The notes under the pieces are model-generated. The model saw only the letters and a program-made list of their open reading frames with translations. It made no database searches and was not told the origin of the DNA. Shown in pieces: positions 1 to 11,273 of a stretch of 64,000 bases of DNA; positions within the stretch are counted from its first letter, which is position 1, and every line of letters starts with the position of its first letter. The stretch lies in assembly GCA_012838205.1 (NCBI GenBank), contig DUPR01000062.1, positions 23,991 to 87,990 on the forward strand, read 5' to 3'. The stretch comes from Methanobacterium sp. GTDB lineage: Archaea; Methanobacteriota; Methanobacteria; Methanobacteriales; Methanobacteriaceae. The translations under genes were made by a program, and so were the position numbers.

Positions 1-17
1 AAAAAATAGTAATTTAA

Positions 18-407
<390 letters not shown>

Positions 408-1487
408 ATGGCTTTAATTGCTCAGAATCACCTGCAGTACATTATTGAAATTGCAGTAATAATCCAAATAGCGATTTTCTTTTTGTTGAATCTAGGCCCA
501 CTATCTTTAAACATTGTTCTTTTAGTGGCTATGATCATTTCTGCAGGATTTGCTTTGATGTTTGGAGTCGATGCAGTCTTTTTATTCATTCCCGGCTTCA
601 CACACTCGGAATTCACCCATCCTTACGGACCACTAGCCTTATTAGCCGTTGTAACTATTATGGCGGCTCTGCCAATAATGAAAGATTCAGGAATTAACAC
701 CAGGGGTCTAAAAATATTCATGTATGGAGTTATAGTTTTCATAACCATTGTCGGAGGATTAATGCACCGATCATTCCTTTTATTATGGTTCTTGGGACTT
801 TTCATAGGATTTTTCATCATATCCAAGTCATTCCGCCAAAAATCTGTGTTTACAGTTAAAAGGATAGTTCTTGTGGTTGTTGCAGCCATCATAGGTTTCG
901 GATCTTTGGAATTCCTTTCAAGGGTTTTAGATATGAGCATCTTTAGTCCTTTACTCAGGATTTCACGTATTGAAAATTTTTCAGTGCCCAGTATAAAAAT
1001 GGTCATACAGAATGCAACATTAACTGGACATAAATTTGGGTCCTGTTATTGGCAGGATGCTTGCCATGGGGGTTCAGATGGATACATTTCGCTTCCAATG
1101 GCATTGGTAACATTTTTCAGTTTGCCATTTCCCCTTTTTTATGGAATATTAGTAACCAAGAAGGATGTTATTGATTATATGCTACCCGGAATATTCGGCA
1201 TGGCCTTCGATTTTGGATACCTATTTTTAATCTTCTTACTGTTATGGTGTATCTTTATCATGTATTTTGGGTTTAACCTACTCCGAAAATACCGGAAAAA
1301 GAGAGAAAACGGGGAAAAAAGCTGTTTAGGGAGGGAAGCACTGCTAATAGGATCTTTAACTGCTTTTATTACTCAAGCAATCATGGGGCTATTTTTGATG
1401 AATCGTTCCATAAATGGTACAGCCCTTCTCACTTTTATTATAATAGGTGCGCTGATATTTGGTCATGTGGTTGTATTAAAAGAATAA
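408..1487 (+). CDS. polytopic membrane protein, function unknown
   Basis: I do not recognise a characterised family. The 359-residue protein is almost entirely hydrophobic, with roughly nine to ten predicted membrane spans separated by short loops. The longest loop (about residues 200-230) carries two cysteines and a histidine (GSCYWQDACHGG), which could form a disulfide or a metal site on the outside. A cytoplasmic basic stretch (RKYRKKRE) lies near residue 300. The ATG is preceded by GGAGG. It stands alone upstream of DUF1890/DUF1894 in the same orientation, about 48 bases away, so it may be cotranscribed. Confidence 0.75.
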   Translation: MALIAQNHLQYIIEIAVIIQIAIFFLLNLGPLSLNIVLLVAMIISAGFALMFGVDAVFLFIPGFTHSEFTHPYGPLALLAVVTIMAALPIMKDSGINTRGLKIFMYGVIVFITIVGGLMHRSFLLLWFLGLFIGFFIISKSFRQKSVFTVKRIVLVVVAAIIGFGSLEFLSRVLDMSIFSPLLRISRIENFSVPSIKMVIQNATLTGHKFGSCYWQDACHGGSDGYISLPMALVTFFSLPFPLFYGILVTKKDVIDYMLPGIFGMAFDFGYLFLIFLLLWCIFIMYFGFNLLRKYRKKRENGEKSCLGREALLIGSLTAFITQAIMGLFLMNRSINGTALLTFIIIGALIFGHVVVLKE

Positions 1488-1535
1488 TGATATATATTGG
1501 AATGTTTGGTTGACTAAACTAAATGAGGGATATTT

Positions 1536-2033
1536 GTGAAAAAAGCTATTATATTATTAGGATGTCCAGAATCACCATCTCAAACACCATTAGCTGTGTA
1601 TGCTACTAATAAACTGATAGGCATGGGCTATAAGGTGGATGTGGCCAGCACACCATCGGCAAAAAAACTGCTGGAAGTATCAGATCCTGAGGAACATTAT
1701 ATCAAAAATAAGATCGACATAGAAACTTGTCTTGATGGGCTTGAAGAGGGAGATTATGATTTACTTTTAGGATTCGTACACAAAGATGCTGCGGTTAGTT
1801 ATTTTGTGACATTTTATCACATACTCAATACTAAAAGTCTAGCACTAGTTTTCCACAAGGACTCTGAAAAACTGGAGCACTATGAGAATTCAGTTATGGA
1901 AAACACAAATGCTGATATTGTCTCAGCCAGAGCTTACCATAATCCCACACCTTTAAGGGTACGGCTGGACAGAGCACTGGATAAACTCACCAAAAAAGAT
2001 GATATGGGAAAAAAAATTGAGGGGGATAATTAA
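1536..2033 (+). CDS. DUF1890 family protein
   Basis: This 165-residue protein starts with a Rossmann-like strand and glycine/cysteine turn (IILLGCPESP) and matches the methanogen-restricted DUF1890 family as I remember it. The GTG start follows GAGGGA. Its stop overlaps the start of the DUF1894 gene (TAATG), so the two are translationally coupled; I recall the pair being adjacent in other methanogens too. No biochemical function is known to me, and nothing in the sequence identifies a substrate. Confidence 0.75.
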   Translation: MKKAIILLGCPESPSQTPLAVYATNKLIGMGYKVDVASTPSAKKLLEVSDPEEHYIKNKIDIETCLDGLEEGDYDLLLGFVHKDAAVSYFVTFYHILNTKSLALVFHKDSEKLEHYENSVMENTNADIVSARAYHNPTPLRVRLDRALDKLTKKDDMGKKIEGDN

Positions 2034-2335
2034 TGTTTTGTCTTGAAACTTACCTCCGTGAGTCTGAAAACTATGAAATTCACATGACCCGATCAGGATT
2101 CAAGGATTGCGCCCTTTTTATTGAAGAAAACGCCCCGGAAGTGGTTCATGTCAAACCTGGAGAAAAAATAGTAGGGGCTCGCATTATTGGGATACCTCCA
2201 GTACCAATAGGTATAAACGAAGAAAAGGGCACCATAATGCTACCTTACACTAAACCATGCTATGGATCAGCAACTGTGGAAATACCCGTACCTCCTGAAG
2301 AAAGAGAGAAGATTAGGGCTGTAGGGATAGATTAA
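2033..2335 (+). CDS. DUF1894 family protein
   Basis: A 100-residue acidic soluble protein matching DUF1894, the usual partner of DUF1890 in methanogens. It contains a central proline/glycine-rich stretch (GIPPVPIGI) and one conserved-looking cysteine in PCYGSATVEI. The ATG overlaps the stop of the preceding gene. Function is unknown; the fixed pairing suggests the two proteins act together. Confidence 0.72.
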   Translation: MFCLETYLRESENYEIHMTRSGFKDCALFIEENAPEVVHVKPGEKIVGARIIGIPPVPIGINEEKGTIMLPYTKPCYGSATVEIPVPPEEREKIRAVGID

Positions 2336-2340
2336 TCAAG

Positions 2341-2362
2341 TCCTATTTTTTTTATTTTTTTA
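2341..2362 (+). terminator. T-rich terminator after DUF1894
   Basis: Two runs of T (eight and seven) follow within 30 bases of the stop codon, with no hairpin. Archaeal RNA polymerase terminates at such oligo-T tracts, and the next gene is convergent. Confidence 0.45.
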
Positions 2363-2421
2363 GTCTAAATAAATACCCGACAAAAAAAATCTCACTTTTT
2401 CTAATATTCCTTTTAGTTAAA

Positions 2422-2859
2422 TCAGTCCCTGTCATATCCAAATTTTATAATATCTTTTGGATTTAAATTATTTTCCCAATCCCAAAAATGGGCTTCACCC
2501 TTTGAAACACGGAAGATCACTAGTTCTGGACTTTCGGCTGTGAGGCCAAATTCAGATAAGAAGGGTCGGTCAGACAAAACCTTCTTTTTAATTTCAACAT
2601 CATCCAAAAATTCAATCTCACCAGAAACTCTTAACATAGTTCCAACCATTTCGTCAGGTTTAAAAAAAGCGAACTCCACATTGCCATTTTCCTGAAGTTG
2701 CCTTACCAAATCCTTCATGGTAGCTGTTTGGAAGTAAAAACCAGTTTCATCAGCGTACCACATTCCCATACCCCTCACACGGGGTTGGGTCCCGTCAACT
2801 GTAGCTAACCAAGCAACAGGATTTTCATTGGCAAATTTCACACAGTCTACAAATTCCAT
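2422..2859 (-). CDS. pyridoxamine 5'-phosphate oxidase-like flavin/F420-binding protein
   Basis: The 145-residue product has the split-barrel PNPOx-like fold signature: an N-terminal NPVAWLATVDG strand pair, then RVRGMGMWYADETGFYFQTATMKDLVRQL, typical of small FMN- or F420-dependent reductases. The likely start is the ATG at 2859, eight bases behind GGAGG, rather than a TTG two codons upstream. The substrate cannot be read from sequence. It is a single gene convergent with DUF1894. Confidence 0.75.
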   Translation of the reverse strand: MEFVDCVKFANENPVAWLATVDGTQPRVRGMGMWYADETGFYFQTATMKDLVRQLQENGNVEFAFFKPDEMVGTMLRVSGEIEFLDDVEIKKKVLSDRPFLSEFGLTAESPELVIFRVSKGEAHFWDWENNLNPKDIIKFGYDRD

Positions 2860-3070
2860 GAACAATCCCTCCCAAAAAATCTTTCACATATCAATATAAA
2901 CCAATCTCTTAGCTAACTTATTTTATATTATTTTATTAATAAAATGAAGGTAGCCAAAAACTGCCTATCCAATTGATTTTATATATGTTGGAAAACCATA
3001 TTCAGATAATTACATATTATAATATGAGCACATGAAACAGCCACAAATAAGTACTTCAAAGAGGTGTATC

Positions 3071-4042
3071 ATGTTAACAACTGTAGTTGGAAGCTATCCA
3101 TCCCCACCCCGGAAACCAGCATCATTTGGTTCAAAAATTTCATCTTTTTTAGGTAATTATGACCCGTACCAAGCTGCAGTAGAATTTGCAGTAGAGCAGC
3201 AGATATTAGCAGGAATAAACATAATTTCCACGGGACAAGTTCGAGGGGACATGATTGAAATTTTTTCCAGCCAAATAACAGGAATGGCTTGGGAAGAGGG
3301 AACTTCCAAAATAAAGGGGAAAATACTCCCCCTAAATTACTCTATTGGTTCAAATGATCTTAAAATTGCACTTAAAACTGCAAAAAACACATCCAATAAT
3401 TTCAAGGCCGGTGCAAAGATCATTGATGGTAACATTCTTAAAGACGCCAACGGAGTTAAAGGAGTCATAACTGGTCCCACTACTCTTATTTTATCTTCAC
3501 GTATGGAAAGTTTCTATGATCTTGACAGTAGAGATAAAGCAATCATGGACATAGCACATGCTTTAAATAAAGAGGCTAAATTTTTAGAAGGGGATGGTGC
3601 ATCAGTAATACAAATTGACGAACCTTACCTTTCCACAGGAATGGCTGACATTTCCACGGCCCTGAAGGCCATCAAAATCACAGTTAATGGTCTGAAAGTC
3701 CCCTTGGCAATGCACGTGTGTGGAGATGTGACCTCAATTTTTGGAAAATTAATGAGATTTCCAGTGGATATAATTGACTGTGAATTTATGGGAATAAAGA
3801 GAAATCTTGAAGTTCTGGAAACCACAAATCTTAAAAAGATAGTTGGTTTTGGATCAGTAGATACCAAAACCGAGAAAGTAGAAAGTCCGGAGGAAATTCA
3901 TGAACACCTCCGAAAAGGAGTAGAACTCATTGGAGTAGAAAACATGATTGTTGATCCAGACTGCGGAATGCGTATGCTGCCTCAGGAGGTGGCTTTTCAA
4001 AAACTTAAAAACATGACGGAGGCAGTTAAATGGCTATCCTAA
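3071..4042 (+). CDS. metE: methionine synthase, archaeal short MetE type
   Basis: This is the cobalamin-independent-type methyltransferase core that makes methionine from homocysteine; in Methanothermobacter the homologue uses methylcobalamin as donor. The 323-residue protein corresponds to the C-terminal catalytic half of bacterial MetE. The zinc ligands are visible: His and Cys in MHVCGD, Glu in DCEF and Cys in DPDCGMR; TTVVGSYP is the family N-terminus. I place the start at the ATG preceded by GAGGTG rather than 13 codons upstream. The gene overlaps thyA by 13 bases. Confidence 0.9.
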   Translation: MLTTVVGSYPSPPRKPASFGSKISSFLGNYDPYQAAVEFAVEQQILAGINIISTGQVRGDMIEIFSSQITGMAWEEGTSKIKGKILPLNYSIGSNDLKIALKTAKNTSNNFKAGAKIIDGNILKDANGVKGVITGPTTLILSSRMESFYDLDSRDKAIMDIAHALNKEAKFLEGDGASVIQIDEPYLSTGMADISTALKAIKITVNGLKVPLAMHVCGDVTSIFGKLMRFPVDIIDCEFMGIKRNLEVLETTNLKKIVGFGSVDTKTEKVESPEEIHEHLRKGVELIGVENMIVDPDCGMRMLPQEVAFQKLKNMTEAVKWLS

Positions 4043-4680
4043 TCGAAGCCCCTACAATAAAAAACGGATGGGAAACTCTAGTTAAAAAAATAATTAAGGA
4101 AGGTTCTGAAATTACAGATGAAAGGGGTTCAAAAACTATTGAACTTCGCAATACTTTAGTTTCCGTGGAAAACCCACTTAAACTAGATATTCCTCCGGGT
4201 TACTTTTGGAGTGGTGAAAAACTCGAGATTTATGCAGAACAATTCTTAAGTAACGATAAGAAGGGGTTTGTCTACACCTATGGAAACCGCCTCCGGAAAC
4301 ATTTTCAAGACATAGACCAGATAGCAGAATCCATAAGACGCCTTGAAAATTGTCATGAATCTAGGAGGGCTACATCTGTTACATGGGATCCTCCAACCGA
4401 TACCAAAGAGGAAGAAGTACCGTGCATGATATTGGTAGATTTCAAGATCAGAAATGGTGAACTTCACACCACAGGTCTCTGGCGTTCCCATGATATATAT
4501 GGGGCTTGGTTCCCCAATGCTGTTGGACTAACCCGACTTTCCCAGTACGTTGCTCAGGAGGTGGGAGTGGAAGTTGGCACTCTTACCATACATTCCATAA
4601 GCGCCCATATATATGAGGTTAATTTTGAGGAAGCCCGGGGAATAAACCCTATTGAAAACTTATTTGGTATCAACAAATAA
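4030..4680 (+). CDS. thyA: thymidylate synthase, archaeal type
   Basis: Converts dUMP to dTMP using a folate or methanopterin C1 donor. The 216-residue length and the motifs VPCMILVDF (nucleophile Cys132) and TTGLWRSHDIYGAWFPNA (phosphate/dUMP-binding region) match the short archaeal thymidylate synthases. It overlaps the end of metE, so both are probably one transcript; the pair couples two users of one-carbon units. The physiological C1 donor in methanogens cannot be read from sequence. Confidence 0.88.
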   Translation: MAILIEAPTIKNGWETLVKKIIKEGSEITDERGSKTIELRNTLVSVENPLKLDIPPGYFWSGEKLEIYAEQFLSNDKKGFVYTYGNRLRKHFQDIDQIAESIRRLENCHESRRATSVTWDPPTDTKEEEVPCMILVDFKIRNGELHTTGLWRSHDIYGAWFPNAVGLTRLSQYVAQEVGVEVGTLTIHSISAHIYEVNFEEARGINPIENLFGINK

Positions 4681-4799
4681 AAAAGCTTAAAAATCCCGAG
4701 GAATTAAAAGAATTTAATAGAAAACATTTGGTAATGGGTAATACAATTAGTATGATTCCTTGAATGCCAAGTTTACTCACTTTCATTGGAGATGATCAG

Positions 4800-5762
<963 letters not shown>

Positions 5763-5846
5763 ATTTAATTCCACAATCCATAAATCACTTTTTCATCAAC
5801 TTTTTTTGTAAATTCTTTTGGCAAAACAATCTAATGTCTTTTTTCA

Positions 5847-6557
5847 TTACGCTATTTTCTGGATATTGCCTCCTCCAGTGACTTGTTTATTCACTTTTGG
5901 ATTGCCGGTATATTCTATGTTCCCTACCCCATTTATGATTGCATTTAGCACATTTGTAACGTTAACTATGCTGTTACTTGCACCATCAATGGTAATAGTT
6001 GCAGTTTTGCTTTCCAATTCCTTTGCCTGGTAATCTCCAGCTCCAGATATGGTGACAGTCTGTTCAGTGGCTTTTCCTGCTACAATTAGTTTTCCTGCTC
6101 CAGACATATTTACTGTTAGTTTTTTCACATTTAAACCTGCTAAATTCCCTTCTCCAGCCCCACTAAGTATAATATCAAGGGTGTTTGTTTTGAAATTGTT
6201 CGATTGTATTTTTCCTGCACCAGAAATACTAATGGAATTTAAATCTTTCACTGTTAGGTAATATGTTACATCTTTAGTGGGTGCGGGGGTGTTGGTGTCA
6301 TAAGTGATGGTAAGTTTGTCACCTTCCACCTTGCTCTGGATGTGAGGCATAATATTGTCTTCGGCTTCAATACGTAAGGATTCTTGATTTCCCTGTTGCA
6401 GTACAATGTTTCCAATGCCTTCCAATGAGACTTGTTTAACTCCATTCACATTTTTTGTTTCGGTTATCACATTTCCAGATCCCCAGCCATTTATGGTACA
6501 TCCAGAGACTGCTATAATAACGCAAAAAAACAATGCTAAAATCATATATTTTTTCAA
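5847..6557 (-). CDS. secreted GIN-domain (DUF2807) lipoprotein
   Basis: The 236-residue protein has a hydrophobic signal sequence ending in a lipobox-like VSGC (Cys about 20), then a putative auto-transporter adhesin head GIN domain: a beta-helix of repeating G-x-G turns (EGIGNI, SGAGKI, SGAGEG, SGAGKL, SGAGDY, GVGNI). Such domains are common in Bacteroidetes and occur in methanogens. It is probably anchored outside the cell membrane. TTG start, seven bases after GGAGG. No ligand can be assigned. Confidence 0.82.
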   Translation of the reverse strand: MKKYMILALFFCVIIAVSGCTINGWGSGNVITETKNVNGVKQVSLEGIGNIVLQQGNQESLRIEAEDNIMPHIQSKVEGDKLTITYDTNTPAPTKDVTYYLTVKDLNSISISGAGKIQSNNFKTNTLDIILSGAGEGNLAGLNVKKLTVNMSGAGKLIVAGKATEQTVTISGAGDYQAKELESKTATITIDGASNSIVNVTNVLNAIINGVGNIEYTGNPKVNKQVTGGGNIQKIA

Positions 6558-6742
6558 ATAATTCCTCCTTACTCCTTTAAAAGACCATTTGTCATATTTT
6601 ACTTTTTAATTATTAATAAATTTTGTTAAAAAAGTTTTTTTCCTATTGTCAGAATCTTATAATATTAATGGTTATTTTTACAAAATATTCATATAAAACC
6701 AGAACAGACATAAATATGCAAAGATGATAAATTTATCTTTAA

Positions 6743-7219
<477 letters not shown>

Positions 7220-7602
7220 TCATACAACGCATTAAATATTCGTTTTAACAGATTATAATTTTTTTTTCAAAAAGTATATAGAAATTAATATTAAAGAAAT
7301 TGTTTTAAGTTTTTATCTTCCCATCAATACCTTCATTTTTGTTATTTAGCCACATATTTTTGCATCAAAATATTTTTTTTTCATTGTTACTTTAGTTTAG
7401 TTTATAAAATAGGATTGTATGCTCTTAAAAAGTTTTGTTTAGATTTTTTTTGACAAATTTTCGGAAAGTTAGCAGATTTTTTTCATTTATTAGATCATTT
7501 TCGTGTTAAATACCAATGCTCATATATTATATTATATTCGGAAATTATATATGGATTGATTAATATAAAAATAAATAATAACAAATATCGGGTGGTAAAA
7601 AG
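7220..7602. other. intergenic, AT-rich
   Basis: No coding potential or structured element stands out. A likely promoter for the CMD gene is the TATA-like AAATTATATATGG near 7540-7552, and the ribosome binding site GGGTGGT lies just before 7603. Confidence 0.5.
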
Positions 7603-7923
7603 ATGAAAGAAGATGTATTCTACGGTAAAGGAATGGTACACGTTAGAAAGGACTATCCTGACATTTTTAAAGCTGTTGTTGAACTAAATGAAGCAGCATA
7701 TTCTGGGAAGGTATTGGATTACCGGACTCAAAAGTTAATTGCTGTGGGAATAACTGCTGCAGCCTCTGATGATCGGGCAATGAAAAAGCAAATGATGAGT
7801 GCATTGAAAGAATTTGATATTACCCGGGATGAAATTGTTGATGTATTAAGAGTTGTTTTTTTAACAGCTGGTAACCCACCGTTTGTCAAGGCCATGAAGA
7901 TTCTTTATGATCTTACAGAATAA
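7603..7923 (+). CDS. carboxymuconolactone decarboxylase (CMD) family protein
   Basis: A 106-residue all-helical AhpD/CMD-fold protein (YRTQKLIAVGITAAASDDRAMKKQM). It lacks the CxxC of peroxidase-active AhpD members, so a redox function cannot be assumed. Small CMD proteins are frequent in methanogens with unknown roles. ATG behind GGGTGGT. Confidence 0.82.
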   Translation: MKEDVFYGKGMVHVRKDYPDIFKAVVELNEAAYSGKVLDYRTQKLIAVGITAAASDDRAMKKQMMSALKEFDITRDEIVDVLRVVFLTAGNPPFVKAMKILYDLTE

Positions 7924-8087
7924 TTTTCCCTTTCTTCTTTTTTCAAATAGATTAGTCGCTTAATTTATTATTTAATTTACAATATGGCTTGTTTTTGATT
8001 TATTTTCGTTTTAAAAACGACATGGTCATTTTTTTCTGTTTTTCTAGTTCTTTTCTTTTAATTTCCAATTTCATACTATTTTTATAA

Positions 8088-8336
8088 ATATCCACTTTAA
8101 ACCCTAATGAAAAGAAGAAATTATATGAAAACATAATTAAAATAATAAAATTAGCAGTGAAAGAAGGTGGAAGTTCTAATGAACATGATTTATTTGGCAA
8201 AAAGGGTAAATACATTAGAAAAATGGATCAACACAGTAAGGATATGAAATGTGAACGATGTGGGACTAAAATTGTCAAAATTAATGTTTTGGGTTCATCA
8301 TCGTACCTGTGCCCTGAATGCCAAAAACTATCTTAA
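8088..8336 (+). pseudogene. remnant of an Fpg/Nei-type DNA glycosylase (C-terminal part)
   Basis: Two adjacent reading frames together encode the C-terminal part of a formamidopyrimidine-DNA glycosylase/endonuclease VIII-like protein. The first, from 8088, reads STLNPNEKKKLYENI...VKEGGSSNEHDLFGKKGKYIRK, resembling the H2TH-region helix and GG[ST]S loop. The second starts in another frame at 8223 (37 codons to 8336) and ends in a zinc finger C-x2-C-x16-C-x2-C (CERCGTK...YLCPEC). The frames join near 8217-8222 in an A-rich run, and the frame is closed by TAA just upstream of 8088. The N-terminal catalytic domain is absent, so this is a decayed gene. The 37-codon zinc-finger ORF might still be translated, but I see no ribosome binding site. 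Confidence 0.7.
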
Positions 8337-8375
8337 TTATTAAAATTAATTTGATAATAATGGAGGGGGAAGGTC

Positions 8376-9152
8376 ATGGCTGAAGAAATTGATATAATAA
8401 CTCTTACTAATGAAAATATAGACTCAGAACACATTTGCTGTGCCATAGGAAATGATAAAAAAAGTCAAAAAAGAGCTGCTACCAAAAAAGCTTGGTTAAA
8501 GGAAAGATTCCCAGAAGGTCACACCTTTAAAAAATTCGATCTCAGGGGAAAAGTATTCATAGAATACGTCCCTGCTGAATATGCTTGGTTCCCAATCGAA
8601 GCACCAGGATACAACTTCATACAATGCTTATGGGCATCAGGCAGGTATAAAGGTAAGGGATTCGGAAGAAGACTCTTGGAAGAATGTGAAAAAGACTCAA
8701 AAGAACATGAAAAAAATGGATTGGTAGCTGTCACAGGTAGTAAAATCCTTCCTTTCACTGTTGATAGGAGATTTTACCTTAAAAAAGGGTTTGAAGTATG
8801 TGATGAAGCTCCTCCTTACTTTATAATGATGGTAAAAAAATTTAATGAAGATGCACCCACTCCCCACTTCACAGAAAAAGCAAAAACAGCAAAAATACCT
8901 GCAAAAGAAGGATTAACGTTCTTTTACTCTGATATCTGTCCCTTTAATGCCGATTATGTGGATATAATGATGGAAACTGCTGCCAAACATGGCATCAAAT
9001 CAGAAAAAATTAAGGTGGAAAGTCTCAAGCAAGCTAAGGATCTTCCAACTCCTTTTGGGATTTTCAGTGTTTTTTATAATGGAAAATTCTTAACACACGA
9101 AGTAATGGCTGAAAAAAAGTTCGATAAACTTTTAAAAACCATCAGCCAATAA
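8376..9152 (+). CDS. GNAT acetyltransferase with C-terminal YoaP domain
   Basis: Residues about 1-165 form a GNAT N-acetyltransferase (acetyl-CoA loop in GRYKGKGFGRRLLEECEKDSKE); residues about 180-258 form a YoaP-type domain with a thioredoxin-like start (FFYSDICPFNADYVDIM). This fusion is known in Firmicutes (YoaP) and methanogens; its substrate is unknown. The ATG follows GGAGGGGGAAGG. It lies alone downstream of the glycosylase remnant. Confidence 0.85.
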   Translation: MAEEIDIITLTNENIDSEHICCAIGNDKKSQKRAATKKAWLKERFPEGHTFKKFDLRGKVFIEYVPAEYAWFPIEAPGYNFIQCLWASGRYKGKGFGRRLLEECEKDSKEHEKNGLVAVTGSKILPFTVDRRFYLKKGFEVCDEAPPYFIMMVKKFNEDAPTPHFTEKAKTAKIPAKEGLTFFYSDICPFNADYVDIMMETAAKHGIKSEKIKVESLKQAKDLPTPFGIFSVFYNGKFLTHEVMAEKKFDKLLKTISQ

Positions 9153-9641
9153 ATTCCCCAAAAATATTATTGCTTTTATTTTTTTTATAAGTTGAACTCA
9201 TCTTAATTCTAATTAGGATATGTCAGTTGAAAATTGAATTTTTTTCTTTTAGAACAACTTTATTTCTAGCCTAACACTTAGATCATAACTACTTAGATCA
9301 CATATATAGACTTGAATTAACTCAATATTATGTGGGATAACCCATTTTTTCCGGATTTATAATATCTTTAGCTTACCATTTTTCTTGTTTACATATACCA
9401 TTACTGGTAATTCCCCAGAAAGATGAAAACTGAAAATATTATCTTTCAACTGGTTTTTCCCCATAAAAACGATTTTCAAGATGTAAAAAAAAATGAGATT
9501 ATTGATAAAAAAATGCTTAAAATCATAAACAGCATTATAGTGAAGAAATTTAAAATTAGATTACATCATCCATAATTTTTATTTTCCCAAGAAATAAGTA
9601 AAAATTCGAAAAATCTAGTTTTAGGAGTTAATGAAAGATAA
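9153..9641. other. intergenic, 489 bases
   Basis: AT-rich with no gene I can support. Near its end a four-codon ORF (ATG AAA GAT AAA TGA, 9631-9645) with its own AGGAG overlaps the MATE start codon (see findings). Confidence 0.5.
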
Positions 9642-11063
9642 ATGAAAGATAATAATTCTTCATCACCTGTTGGATCAGATGGAAAATCGTCTGGTGAGAA
9701 CTTAGGAGAAAAAACAGAAGGAGTCACCCTCATAACTGGCGACCCTAAAAAAGCTATAATAAAATTATCAGGTCCACTTATTGTAGCCATGATACTGACA
9801 TCTGCCTACAACTTGGTGGATGCCATTTGGGTCTCTGGATTGGGTGGAAATGCTCTGGCAGCTGTAGGATTTGTAACACCTCTTTACATGATACTAGTTG
9901 GCCTATCCAATGGCATAGGTGCAGGTGCAACCTCAGCCATCTCCCGTTGCATAGGTGCTAAAAACCAAGAAGGGGTGAACAATACTGCAATGCACACCCT
10001 GGTTATCACTATTATTATTTCATTAATTTTGACGGCTTTACTGGAGATATTCTTAAATCCGGTCATTTTAGCATTGGGAGCAGGAGAAACTATTGGTTTG
10101 GCTATTGAATATGGTAGAGTAACCTTTGCCGGTACCATACTAATGCTATTTACTGGTGCAGCCTACGGAATTCTGCGTTCAGAAGGAGATACCATGAGGA
10201 CCATGCAAGCCATGATCATTTCCTCGCTTGTGAACATTGTTCTGGATCCCATACTCATTTACTTGGCAGGATGGGGAATTGCCGGAGCAGCTTGGGCCAC
10301 TGTCATCTCCCAAGCACTGGTTATAATGATTATATTATACTGGTTCTTTATAAAGAAGGACACCTTTGTAAATCTATCCTGGAAATACTTCAAACCTGAT
10401 TTAAACGTAATTAAATCAATCTTGGGAGTGGGATTGCCTGCCAGTGCCGAGTTTCTGGTCATGTCACTGGTCACCGCTATTCTAAATATAATATTGGTCC
10501 AAGTTGCTGGAACAGATGCCGTGGCAGTGTATTCTGCAGGATGGAGGGTGGTGATGATGGCTATAATTCCCCTAGTTGCGGTGGGAACTGCAGTGATCAC
10601 TGTAAGTGGTGTGGCATATGGGGCACGAGAATATCAAAACTTGCGCATTGCCCACACATACTCTATAAAGGTAGGTTTAGCAGTAGCAACCCTTACTAGC
10701 ATCATGACATTTATATTAGCACCATACATCGCCCAAATATTTGCTTATTCGCCAGAAACAAAGTACTTGGCTTTTACAATAGCTGCCTTTTTACAAGTGA
10801 TGTGTGTGTTTTATGTATTTGTACCTCCAGGAATTATGTCCAGTTCAGTTTTTCAGGGAGTGGGAAAGGGAGTAACCTCCCTCATTCTCACCATGCTCAG
10901 ACAACTACTATTTGTAGCCTTGTTCGCCTACATTCTTGCAATATGTTTCAATTTAGGTCAGCAAGGCGTATGGTGGGGTATAGTCACCGGTAACATTTCA
11001 GGAGGAGTTGTAGCCTTCATATGGGCGCGTTTATACATAAATAGAATTCAAAAGCTAACTTAA
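9642..11063 (+). CDS. MATE family efflux transporter
   Basis: A 473-residue, 12-span multidrug and toxin extrusion protein exchanging Na+ or H+ for cationic compounds. The N-lobe motif MILTSAYNLVDAIWVSGLGGNALAAVGFVTPL is characteristic, and the C-lobe repeats it in degenerate form (residues about 250-450). A soluble, Gly/Ser-rich 35-residue N-terminus precedes the first helix. The ATG at 9642 lies 16 bases from the nearest AGGAG but overlaps the stop of a tiny upstream ORF, suggesting reinitiation. A single gene. Confidence 0.9.
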   Translation: MKDNNSSSPVGSDGKSSGENLGEKTEGVTLITGDPKKAIIKLSGPLIVAMILTSAYNLVDAIWVSGLGGNALAAVGFVTPLYMILVGLSNGIGAGATSAISRCIGAKNQEGVNNTAMHTLVITIIISLILTALLEIFLNPVILALGAGETIGLAIEYGRVTFAGTILMLFTGAAYGILRSEGDTMRTMQAMIISSLVNIVLDPILIYLAGWGIAGAAWATVISQALVIMIILYWFFIKKDTFVNLSWKYFKPDLNVIKSILGVGLPASAEFLVMSLVTAILNIILVQVAGTDAVAVYSAGWRVVMMAIIPLVAVGTAVITVSGVAYGAREYQNLRIAHTYSIKVGLAVATLTSIMTFILAPYIAQIFAYSPETKYLAFTIAAFLQVMCVFYVFVPPGIMSSSVFQGVGKGVTSLILTMLRQLLFVALFAYILAICFNLGQQGVWWGIVTGNISGGVVAFIWARLYINRIQKLT

Positions 11064-11186
11064 ATAAGTGATCATAGTAAAATTCAAAACAGGTGAGGAT
11101 GGAATATTATGATCAAAATGTATGAGTCATTTTACACTTACCAGAATCCAAACCTTTTTAAAGAGATATAACCAACATTGTGTTAC

Positions 11187-11271
<85 letters not shown>

Positions 11272-11273
11272 TA

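Noticed and set aside
8000..8215. Minus-strand 71-codon ORF
   Set aside because: It is the antisense of the Fpg/Nei remnant, has low-complexity composition and lacks a ribosome binding site.
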